Source of the DNA: Thiorhodovibrio frisius | GTDB taxonomy: Bacteria; Pseudomonadota; Gammaproteobacteria; Chromatiales; Chromatiaceae | DNA: 64,000 nt | Assembly (NCBI RefSeq): GCF_033954835.1 | Contig: NZ_CP121471.1 | Span: 2,102,501-2,166,500 of the forward strand | Direction: 5' to 3' | Translations under genes and position numbers: made by a program | In this document: positions 54,181-61,637 of the stretch, piece by piece | Layout of the letters: every line of letters begins with the position of its first letter | Position numbering within the stretch: the stretch's first letter is position 1 | The notes under the pieces: model-generated | The model's database searches: none | What the model saw: only the letters and a program-made list of their open reading frames with translations | Told to the model about the DNA's origin: nothing

Positions 54181-55272
54181 TCAAAGTGGGATCTTAATCT
54201 CACCATGGCGCACGAAGGGCGGTTTGACCAGACGGGCGGCGAGTCGCTTGCCGCGGATCTCGACCTGGCAATTGCCCGCGATCTCGGTCTTGACCCGCGC
54301 CAAGCCGATGGAGCGCTCTAGCGTGGGCGAGAAACCGCCGGAGGTGATCACGCCGGCGGTCTGGTCGTTGTCAATGATTAGCTGGCCATGTCGCAGCACG
54401 CCGCGCTCAAGCAGCAGCAGTCCGACAAAGCGCTCGGCTGGCGGTTCTTGGCGTTGCTTCTCCAGTGCCGCGCGACCGATAAAATCCCTCTCGGTCGGCT
54501 CCCAGGCGATGGTCCAGCCTAGGCCGCTGACCAGCGGCGAGACCTCGGGGTCCATGTCCTGTCCCGAGAGGTTCATGCCGGCTTCAAGCCGAAGTGTATC
54601 GCGCGCGCCCAGCCCGCAGGGGCGCACGCCGGCATCCAGCAGCCGCTGCCAAAGGTCTGTTACCTGCGCATTGGGCAGGATGATCTCGAAGCCATCCTCG
54701 CCGGTATAGCCGGTGCGAGCGACAAAGAATTGGTCGTGCTCGCAGGCGTTGAAGGGTTTAAGCTGTTCGAGCACTGCTTTCATATCCGCCGGCAGCAGGG
54801 GAATGGCCTTCGCGCGCGCTTCCGGACCCTGCACCGCGAGCATGGCCAGATCGTCGCGACGGGCGATGACCGGCGCGAAGGGGGCGGCTTGGGCGTTGAT
54901 CCAGTCAATGTCGCTGTCGGTGGTGGCGGCGTTCAGGACCAGACGGTAGCTGTCGGTGCTGGTTCGGTAGAGGATCAGATCGTCGATCACTCCGCCGGTG
55001 GTATTCAGCATGCAGCTATAAAGCGCTTTGCCGGGGTTTTTTATTCGGGTGATGTCGTTGGCCAGCAGGTAGCGCAGAAAATCGCTCGCGCGCGGGCCTG
55101 AGATGTCGAGGGCACGCATGTGGGAGACATCGAAGACCCCGGCGCTGCGGCGCACGCTGTGATGTTCCTCGATCTGGGAGCCGTAGTGCAGGGGCATGTC
55201 CCAGCCGCCAAAGGGCACCATGCGGGCACCGGCGGCTTGGTGCGCGGCAAAGAGGGGGGTGCGATGAGCCAT
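54181..55272 (-). CDS. gcvT: Glycine cleavage system T protein (aminomethyltransferase)
   Basis: 363 residues from the ATG at 55272, matching the family N-terminus (RTPLFAAHQAAGARMVPFGGWDMPLHYGSQIEEHHSVR); a TTG 11 codons upstream is unlikely. TGYTGEDGFEI and LGARDTLRLEAGMNLSGQDMD hold folate-binding residues. It releases ammonia and loads methylene-tetrahydrofolate. First gene of the operon, controlled by the riboswitch upstream. Confidence 0.95.
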   Translation of the reverse strand: MAHRTPLFAAHQAAGARMVPFGGWDMPLHYGSQIEEHHSVRRSAGVFDVSHMRALDISGPRASDFLRYLLANDITRIKNPGKALYSCMLNTTGGVIDDLILYRTSTDSYRLVLNAATTDSDIDWINAQAAPFAPVIARRDDLAMLAVQGPEARAKAIPLLPADMKAVLEQLKPFNACEHDQFFVARTGYTGEDGFEIILPNAQVTDLWQRLLDAGVRPCGLGARDTLRLEAGMNLSGQDMDPEVSPLVSGLGWTIAWEPTERDFIGRAALEKQRQEPPAERFVGLLLLERGVLRHGQLIIDNDQTAGVITSGGFSPTLERSIGLARVKTEIAGNCQVEIRGKRLAARLVKPPFVRHGEIKIPL

Positions 55273-55439
55273 AGATAAAGTCTCTGGTTCGGGTCTCTGG
55301 GGCAAGGTTCTTGGGGGCGTGAAGGGGCGCGTGTCTCATGGCAAACCATGACTCCTATGCGTGACACCCAGATGGCATGGGTCGCGCGGGCGACTTTTTG
55401 ACCTGGGGTGACAGCATATGGAGCTTGTCGCCGATTGTT

Positions 55440-55712
55440 GCACCGCCCCTCTGTCCTGAACCTGAGAGTTTGCCCTAGCCTGTTACGCGCAGATGATAGC
55501 GCGCGACATCTTGCTGGGCTGCCCCTTCGGTGGGTTGGTCCGCATCCGGCTCGAGCCCCTAAAAAAACCGGCAAAATCCCGGTAGGGGCAAGAGTTGGCG
55601 GACAAACCACTCTCCAGAGTCGGAGCTGTATTTCGCGGTCCTTGGTGCCTGAGCGATTCCGGGCGGAGTTGCGCCTTCGGCGTCGGCCATGGGCCGATCT
55701 CTCCCGCGACAG
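55440..55712 (-). promoter_or_regulatory. Tandem glycine riboswitch
   Basis: Read on minus, aptamer I begins GCGGGAGAGAT (about 55710), continues GACGCCGAAGGCGCAA and ends CGCTCAGG...AAGGACCGCG. Aptamer II begins CTCTGGAGAGTGG (about 55620) and has CCACCGAAGGGGCAGCCC, AACTCTCAGG and GGACAGAGGGG (about 55447). These are the conserved glycine-aptamer blocks in the right order, about 170 bases before gcvT. Aptamer II has a long variable arm with a run of seven A on plus (T on minus). It should turn the gcv operon on when glycine is high. Confidence 0.88.
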
Positions 55713-55840
55713 CTTTCCGAGTGCTAACTATAACCGTGCTCGCACCGCCTTGCCAAGACGGGGGTTGTGGTTTTCTAGAAAGAGACCGTCGGTTTCACTT
55801 ATGATTGATCCATCAAAATGACTGACAGACCGAAACTTTA

Positions 55841-55888
55841 TTGAGATTCTGGCCCAAGACCTAAGACTGTTTGCGACTGGTATAGCAG
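55841..55888. repeat. Copy of the dispersed palindromic element arm
   Basis: The sequence GGCCCAAGACC...GTTTGCGACTGGTATAG matches the right arm of the palindrome at 27.2-27.4 kb (CCCAAGACC...GTTTGCGATTGGTATAG). It lies between the riboswitch and rsfS. Confidence 0.6.
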
Positions 55889-56053
55889 ACCCTCTACCAG
55901 CAGAGATGCCGACGAGCCTGTCGGATGGGACGGGGTCAGCAGAGTTTGATTCAAGGTGCGGCTGACCCGGATGCCTCGGAACGGGTATTCTTGGCGACTG
56001 ATTAACACTGACTACTCCCGCCAAGCAGTTTGGCGTTAACAAACGGAGATTGC

Positions 56054-56431
56054 ATGCAGCTCGACCGACAGCTTCTTGTTCTGAAACAACTGGTGCTCAA
56101 CACCCTTGATGACATGAAAGCGCGCGATGTTCAGGTGATGGATGTTCGCGACAAGACTTCGGTGACGGATCTGATGATCCTGGCCTCCGGGACCTCTGAT
56201 CGGCATGTGAAGGCGATTGCCGAGACCGTGGCGTACAAGGCCAAGGAGGCCGGTGAAACACCGCTGGGAACCGAAGGCGTGACCGAAGGCGAGTGGGCGC
56301 TGGTGGACTTAAACGGCATTGTGTTGCATGTGATGCTGCCGAAGGTGCGGGATTTCTACAATCTGGAGCGGTTGTGGTCGGCGCCGACTCTGGTTAGCTC
56401 TCAGCCCGTGCGGCAACTGGCGGCGGGGTGA
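56054..56431 (+). CDS. rsfS: Ribosome silencing factor RsfS
   Basis: 125 residues from the ATG at 56054 with CGGAG 5 bases upstream (an earlier in-frame start at 56030 lacks this). VMDVRDKTSVTDLMILASGTSDRHVKAIAE and GTEGVTEGEWALVDLNGIVLHVMLPKVRDFYNLERLW are typical. It binds uL14 and keeps ribosomal subunits apart in starvation. Usually it sits with nadD and rlmH; here it overlaps folA (TGATG). Confidence 0.95.
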   Translation: MQLDRQLLVLKQLVLNTLDDMKARDVQVMDVRDKTSVTDLMILASGTSDRHVKAIAETVAYKAKEAGETPLGTEGVTEGEWALVDLNGIVLHVMLPKVRDFYNLERLWSAPTLVSSQPVRQLAAG

Positions 56432-56928
56432 TGGCGCGCGTTACCCTGATCGCTGCGCTGGCGCGCAATTTTGTCATCGGCCGCGACAATGCGCTGCCTT
56501 GGCATTTGCCCGCCGACCTGGCTCACTTTAAGGCGCTAACGCTCGATAAGCCGATTGTGATGGGGCGGCGGACCTTCGAGTCGCTGCCTGGTCTGCTGCC
56601 AAGGCGTGAGCACATTGTGGTATCGCGTGAGCGCAATGTTCAGCCTGATGGCGTGATTCTTGTTCACAGTCCGGAAGCTGCCATTGCCGCTTGTGCGGGC
56701 GCGGCGGAACTCATGGTGATTGGCGGGGCATCGCTCTATCGCGCACTGATGCCGCAGGCCGCGTGCATGTATCTCACCTGGGTTGAGGCGGATGTCGATG
56801 GCGATGTGGACTTTCCGCGCTGGAATCCGGCGCACTGGCGTGAAATCGCCAGCGAGTCGCGCCCGGCGGATGCGCGCAATGCCTATGATTTGCGCTTTGT
56901 GACCCTGGAGCGATGCGCCGATGCTTGA
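56431..56928 (+). CDS. folA: Dihydrofolate reductase
   Basis: 165 residues; ATG overlaps the rsfS stop. ALARNFVIGRDNALPWHLPADLAHFKALT (substrate site), VMGRRTFESLP and LMVIGGASLYRALMPQA (NADPH site) are diagnostic. Reduces dihydrofolate to tetrahydrofolate. A repeat TGATCCCAGGG occurs twice in the gap after the gene. Confidence 0.95.
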   Translation: MARVTLIAALARNFVIGRDNALPWHLPADLAHFKALTLDKPIVMGRRTFESLPGLLPRREHIVVSRERNVQPDGVILVHSPEAAIAACAGAAELMVIGGASLYRALMPQAACMYLTWVEADVDGDVDFPRWNPAHWREIASESRPADARNAYDLRFVTLERCADA

Positions 56929-57042
56929 GCTCCCTGGTTGCAAGTTGTGCTGGACCTTGGCGTGGCTGATCCCAGGGTGGTTGATCCCAGGGGAAGTGGC
57001 GAATCCAGCTGGGCCTTGTAAATAAAGACGGTGCCATGGCTG

Positions 57043-57879
57043 TCATTCGCCCGGCTCGGCATAACCGGGGCAGTCGATGGCGATGCGCTCGATCGTTTTC
57101 TTGCGACGGACCCGAATCGCGGTCAACTCCCCGCCCCAGAGGCAGCCGCTGTCGATGGCCCAGATGTTGTCCTCTGTGTGATAGCCAAGGGTTGACCAGT
57201 GCCCGAAGATGATGCGCTCATCACGGCTGCGGCGACCGGGCACCTGGAACCAGGGCAGGGCGCCCTCGGGTTGATTGCCTGGCAGTCCTTTCTCCTTGAG
57301 TAGCAGCGTGCCCTCAGCGTCGCAGTAGCGCAGTCGGGTCAGTGCATTGACGATGAAACGCAGGCGATCCATGCCGCGCAAGTCATCACGCCAGCGACTT
57401 GGCTCGTTGCCGTAGAGGCCCTGCAAAAATTCCTGATAACCCGTGTCGCGCAACGCGGACTCGACCTCAGTTGCCAGTTCGGCTGCTTGGGTGCAGTCCC
57501 ACTGCGGTGGCAGCCCGGCGTGGACCAAGGCGACATTCTTCTTTTTTGAGTGGAAAAACAGCGGGCGGTGGCGCAGCCAATGGAGTAATTCGTCGCGGTC
57601 GGGCGCTTGAAGTACGGCGTCCAGGGTGCTGTCGCGGGCATGTCGCTGATTGCCTGCTGCCAATGCAAGCAGGTGAAGATCGTGGTTGCCCAGGACGACC
57701 ACGGCGCACTCGCCGAGCGTTTTGAAAAACCGCAGTACCTCCAGTGACTTGGGGCCGCGGTTGACCAGGTCGCCGAGCGACCACAGACGGTCGTTGGTCG
57801 GATCAAAGGCGAGGCGCTCAAGCAGGCGCGCGAACTCGTCGCGGCAGCCCTGGATGTCGCCGATTGCGTAAGTGGCCAT
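57043..57879 (-). CDS. apaH: Diadenosine tetraphosphatase ApaH
   Basis: 278 residues. YAIGDIQGCRDEF, LGDLVNRGPKSLEVL and VVLGNHDLHLLAL are the metallophosphatase motifs (GDxxG, GDxxxRG, GNHD), and LVHAGLPPQWD follows. It splits Ap4A into two ADP. In many gammaproteobacteria it ends the surA-pdxA-rsmA-apaG-apaH cluster; here two plus-strand genes separate it from pdxA, and rsmA and apaG are missing between. Confidence 0.95.
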   Translation of the reverse strand: MATYAIGDIQGCRDEFARLLERLAFDPTNDRLWSLGDLVNRGPKSLEVLRFFKTLGECAVVVLGNHDLHLLALAAGNQRHARDSTLDAVLQAPDRDELLHWLRHRPLFFHSKKKNVALVHAGLPPQWDCTQAAELATEVESALRDTGYQEFLQGLYGNEPSRWRDDLRGMDRLRFIVNALTRLRYCDAEGTLLLKEKGLPGNQPEGALPWFQVPGRRSRDERIIFGHWSTLGYHTEDNIWAIDSGCLWGGELTAIRVRRKKTIERIAIDCPGYAEPGE

Positions 57880-58021
57880 GGCTTAATACTGTCTTTGGGT
57901 GGGCGGGGTTGGCGGTGCGGGCAGCGACCGCTGATCGATTGTTGTTGAATTTGGCCTTTTCTAAATTTCAGTCTGTTGTAAACTTAGCATACCGAAACCC
58001 TTAGATTTGCTGTCTAAGTCC

Positions 58022-58186
58022 ATGTCATACAAGCGTCGAAACAAGATAGACCTCTTTTCGCTCCTGCTGGTTGCCGTGGCCATGGGCCTCTCGCTGACCG
58101 TGGCTTATCAGTTTCACCTATTCTACGGCAATGGCGCACTGCCAGTCGCCAGCGAACTGGCCGTTGGACCGGCAAAGGATGGTTAA
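58022..58186 (+). CDS. Small single-pass membrane protein
   Basis: 54 residues: a basic start (MSYKRRNKID), one membrane helix (LFSLLLVAVAMGLSLTVAYQF) and a short tail that would face the periplasm. Short, no clear ribosome-binding site, 30 bases before the oxidoreductase gene and on the same strand. A dispersed-repeat copy lies just upstream (57989-58012). Codon choice resembles the neighbours, which supports it being real. Confidence 0.45.
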   Translation: MSYKRRNKIDLFSLLLVAVAMGLSLTVAYQFHLFYGNGALPVASELAVGPAKDG

Positions 58187-58216
58187 GCTGCGACCGTCCG
58201 GGGCAAGTGCCGCGCC

Positions 58217-59173
58217 ATGAGTATGCTACGCGTTGCGGTCATTGGCGTTGGCTATCTGGGACGATTCCATGCGCTGATCTACTCCAGGCTGGCCGCTGTA
58301 GAGCTGGTCGGGGTGGTGGATAGCGACGCCGAACGGGCGGCGGCGGTCGCGGCCGAGGCCGGTACCCGGGTTTGGGCCAGTGCTGAGGCGCTGTTCGATC
58401 AAATCGACGCGGTTAGCATTGTGGTGCCAACCAGCGCGCATCTGGCGGTGGCGCGGCCGTTTCTGGCCCGGGGTATTCATGTGCTGCTCGAGAAGCCCAT
58501 TGCGGTGAATACCGCAGAGGGGGCGGAGCTGGTCGAACTGGCCGAGCAACGCGGTGCGCTGCTGCAAATTGGCCATCTGGAACGCTTCAACGCCGGAGTC
58601 ATGGCTTTGGCCGGGCGCATCCGAGAGCCGCGCTATCTCGAAGCGCAGCGCCTGGGTGCCTTTGTCGAGCGTGCGACCGATGTCGATGTGGTCACAGATC
58701 TGATGATCCACGACATCGATATTATCTTGGCACTGGTCGATAGCGATCTGACGGAAGTTCGGGCGGTCGGCACTCCGGTGTTGACCGAGCATGTGGATAT
58801 CGCCAGCGCGCGCCTAGAGTTTGCCAATGGCGCCGTGGCAAATGTGGTGGCCAGTCGCGTCTCCGAGAAGAAAATTCGCCGCATCCGGGTGTTTCAACCG
58901 CGCAATTATCTGTCGCTGGATTTTGCCGAACAGCGCTTGGATGTGGCAACGCGTGAGGAAGTGGAAGGTCAGACGCGCCCGAGCATTTTGCGCGAGAGTA
59001 TCGCGCTGGAGGCTGTCAAGCCGCTGGATGCCGAGATCGCAGCCTTTGTCCAGGCGGTGGCGCGCGGGCAGTCGCCGCTGGTTGACGGGCGTGTTGGGCT
59101 GAGGGCGCTTGAGGTCGCGCTGCAGGTGCGTGAGCGCATGGCGGCGATGGAGCCGATGACTCTTTCGCATTGA
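58217..59173 (+). CDS. Gfo/Idh/MocA-family NAD(P)-dependent oxidoreductase
   Basis: 318 residues. AVIGVGYLGRFHA is the Rossmann motif, HVLLEKPIAVN holds the catalytic Lys (EKP), and GHLERFNAGVMAL and LMIHDIDIILAL follow. Members oxidise sugars such as UDP-GlcNAc (3-dehydrogenase, for LPS lipid A with amide-linked chains) or inositols. Closeness to lptD-surA makes an LPS sugar role plausible but not shown. Confidence 0.88.
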   Translation: MSMLRVAVIGVGYLGRFHALIYSRLAAVELVGVVDSDAERAAAVAAEAGTRVWASAEALFDQIDAVSIVVPTSAHLAVARPFLARGIHVLLEKPIAVNTAEGAELVELAEQRGALLQIGHLERFNAGVMALAGRIREPRYLEAQRLGAFVERATDVDVVTDLMIHDIDIILALVDSDLTEVRAVGTPVLTEHVDIASARLEFANGAVANVVASRVSEKKIRRIRVFQPRNYLSLDFAEQRLDVATREEVEGQTRPSILRESIALEAVKPLDAEIAAFVQAVARGQSPLVDGRVGLRALEVALQVRERMAAMEPMTLSH

Positions 59174-59253
59174 GGCTGCTCGCTCGCGGTCTTGTTTGTA
59201 CCTAGCTGATATGGAATTTCGGCCCAAAACTGATAACGTTATTTGCAATAGCT

Positions 59254-60279
59254 TTAGCCGCTGCAACGGTTTTTGCGGTGTTGCTCGACGATGGCGATGG
59301 CGCTGGCGATAGCAGCTTCAAAGCTCCCGGGATCAGCCGCGCCGCTCCCGGCCAGATCGAGCGCGGTGCCATGGTCAACCGAGGTGCGGATGATTGGCAG
59401 ACCGAGCGTGATGTTTACCGCGCGGCCAAATCCCAAGTGTTTGAGCACCGGCAGGCCTTGGTCGTGATAGAGCGCTAGCACGGCGTCTGCCTCCGCTAGG
59501 CGCTTGGGTACAAAGACCGTATCGGCCGGCAGCGGGCCTTGCAGTCGGAAGCCGCGGTTCTTGAGTGCTTGTACGGTTGGGCCGATCAGGGTCTGTTCCT
59601 CCTGTCCGAGATGTCCGCCTTCGCCGGCATGCGGATTCAGACCACAGACCAGAATGCGCGGCGCGTCCAGGCCGAAGTCCTGTTTGAGCGCGGCATCTAG
59701 CGTGATGATGACGCGCTCGAGCAATGCTGCGCTGAGGGCGTCGGGAACCTCCCTTAACGGCAAGTGGGTGGTTGCCAGCGCGACGCGCAGACCGGGGGCA
59801 GCGAGCAGCATGACCGGATGGCCGCCGCAGCGCGCGGCGAGGAATTCCGTGTGGCCCGAGAATGCAACGCCGGCCTGGTTGATCACGGCTTTGTGCACGG
59901 GTGCCGTGACCATGGCATCGAAGCGTCCATCGCGACAGCCATCGCAGGCCAGTGCCAGGGTGTCGAGCACATGGGCGGCGTTGGCGGGCTCCAGGGTGCC
60001 GGGGCGCACTGTTTTGGCCGGAGAAAGGTTCTGAAGTAGCCGCAGTTGCCCGGCTCGCTGGGGCTGTGCTGGTGCCTTGGGATCGAAGGGACGCAACGCA
60101 AGCGGCATGCCGAGTGCGGCGGCCCTTTCGCGCAGCAGCGGGCCGTCGCCGATCACCACCAGATCGGCGGGGTGGTCGCGCTGGGCAATGGCAATGCACA
60201 GGTCGGGTCCAATACCGGCCGGCTCGCCTTGCGTGATCGCCAGGCGCGGGATGGAAGCGAAGCCTGAGTCAGTTGGCAT
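59254..60279 (-). CDS. pdxA: 4-hydroxythreonine-4-phosphate dehydrogenase PdxA
   Basis: 341 residues from the ATG at 60279, which overlaps the surA stop by 11 bases; an earlier TTG is less likely. [39 protein letters not shown] (metal His) and [22 protein letters not shown] are PdxA signatures. It makes a precursor of pyridoxal phosphate. Translationally coupled to surA. Confidence 0.95.
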   Translation of the reverse strand: MPTDSGFASIPRLAITQGEPAGIGPDLCIAIAQRDHPADLVVIGDGPLLRERAAALGMPLALRPFDPKAPAQPQRAGQLRLLQNLSPAKTVRPGTLEPANAAHVLDTLALACDGCRDGRFDAMVTAPVHKAVINQAGVAFSGHTEFLAARCGGHPVMLLAAPGLRVALATTHLPLREVPDALSAALLERVIITLDAALKQDFGLDAPRILVCGLNPHAGEGGHLGQEEQTLIGPTVQALKNRGFRLQGPLPADTVFVPKRLAEADAVLALYHDQGLPVLKHLGFGRAVNITLGLPIIRTSVDHGTALDLAGSGAADPGSFEAAIASAIAIVEQHRKNRCSG

Positions 60280-61636
60280 TGTCCGTGTCGTCAGGCTCCG
60301 GCTGCTCAAGGCGAACTTCTACAAAAGCCTCATCGCGCAGCCGGCGCAGCCAGATTTCGGTCGCGTCCTGGGCCTTGCGCGCGCGTATGGCTTCGACGGC
60401 CTTCATCCGCAGGAGATCCTCGCGCGTATCCTGCTTGCGGCGCTCGAGCACCTGCACGATATGCCAGCCAAAGGAGCTTTGGAACGGCTGACTGATGTCG
60501 TTGGGCGCCAGGCTATTCATGGTCTTTTCGAACTCAGGCACGGTATCGCCGGGGCCGATCCAGCCAAGGTCGCCGCCTTTGAGTGCAGAGCCGGTATCGT
60601 CCGAATTTGCCCGCGCCAGGGTCTCGAAGGAGTCGCCACCGACGATGCGCATGCGCAGTTGCGAGAGTCGGCGTTTGGCGTCAGCGTCCGAGACCAACTC
60701 GTTGGTGCGAATCAGTATATGGCGGGCATGGGTCTGGGTGATGGGCTCGGGGTCATCGCCCTTGATGTCTGTGACCTTGATCAAATGAAAGCCGCTGGGG
60801 CTGCGGATGGGGCCCGATACCTCTCCCTTGTCGAGCTGACGTGCTGGCGCGGCAACCAGAACGGGAACATCGGCCATGGCAAACCAGCCAAGGTCGCCAC
60901 CATCGGCGGCATTGCGCCCGTCGGAGTTGGCAGCGGCAATGCGAGAAAAGTCCTCTCCTGCGCGGAGCCGTTTGAGCAGGGACTGGGTTTTCTGCTCAGC
61001 GGCGCGGATGTCCTCGGGCGAGGCTTCGTCTGGTAGGGCAACAAGAATGTGCTGCAGGCGCACCTCGCGCCGTTCGAGCAGGGAGTCGGATTCGGTTGCG
61101 AGAAAACGGTCGATTTCGGGCTCGCTGACGCGGATGTTCCCGGCGACCTCCTGCGCTTGCAGACGTGAGGTCAGAATCTGCATGCGGGTGTCTTCGCGGA
61201 AGTCATTGAAGTCAACCCCGCTGGACTCCAGCGTGAGTTGCAACTCGTCAAGCGCCATGCCATTGCGCGCGGCGATGTTCTCCATGGCCTGAGTCAAAGT
61301 CGCATCGTCGACTTCGATACCGAGCATCTTTGCGCGCTGAACTTGCAGTCGCTTCAGTATCAGCCGCTCGAGTACCTGCTGTTCGAGTTCCGGGCGGGGA
61401 GGGATCGCAGCACCACTCTGCTGAAGCTGAGGCATAAGCAGATCGATTTCGTTCTCGATCTCACTTTGGACGATGACATCTTCATTGACCACAGCGACGA
61501 TGCCGTCGAGCGGCTGGATGGTTGCGGCAAGCGCCGGTGTTTGAAACAGCCCGATGGCTAGCAGCAGCAGAAACTGTCGCACGAAGGTGGGCGGCAGAAT
61601 GGGCTGTCCAAGGTTGAAAGTGCCAAATTGGTGCAT
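60269..61636 (-). CDS. surA: Periplasmic chaperone/isomerase SurA
   Basis: 455 residues. Signal peptide ([16 protein letters not shown]), N-terminal chaperone domain starting [20 protein letters not shown], then two parvulin domains (about 195-300 and 305-405; each with HILV or HILI, and GGDLGWF or GGDLGWI). It escorts outer-membrane proteins such as LptD to the Bam complex. Only 1 base after the lptD stop. Confidence 0.96.
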   Translation of the reverse strand: MHQFGTFNLGQPILPPTFVRQFLLLLAIGLFQTPALAATIQPLDGIVAVVNEDVIVQSEIENEIDLLMPQLQQSGAAIPPRPELEQQVLERLILKRLQVQRAKMLGIEVDDATLTQAMENIAARNGMALDELQLTLESSGVDFNDFREDTRMQILTSRLQAQEVAGNIRVSEPEIDRFLATESDSLLERREVRLQHILVALPDEASPEDIRAAEQKTQSLLKRLRAGEDFSRIAAANSDGRNAADGGDLGWFAMADVPVLVAAPARQLDKGEVSGPIRSPSGFHLIKVTDIKGDDPEPITQTHARHILIRTNELVSDADAKRRLSQLRMRIVGGDSFETLARANSDDTGSALKGGDLGWIGPGDTVPEFEKTMNSLAPNDISQPFQSSFGWHIVQVLERRKQDTREDLLRMKAVEAIRARKAQDATEIWLRRLRDEAFVEVRLEQPEPDDTDNAN

Positions 61637-61637
61637 G

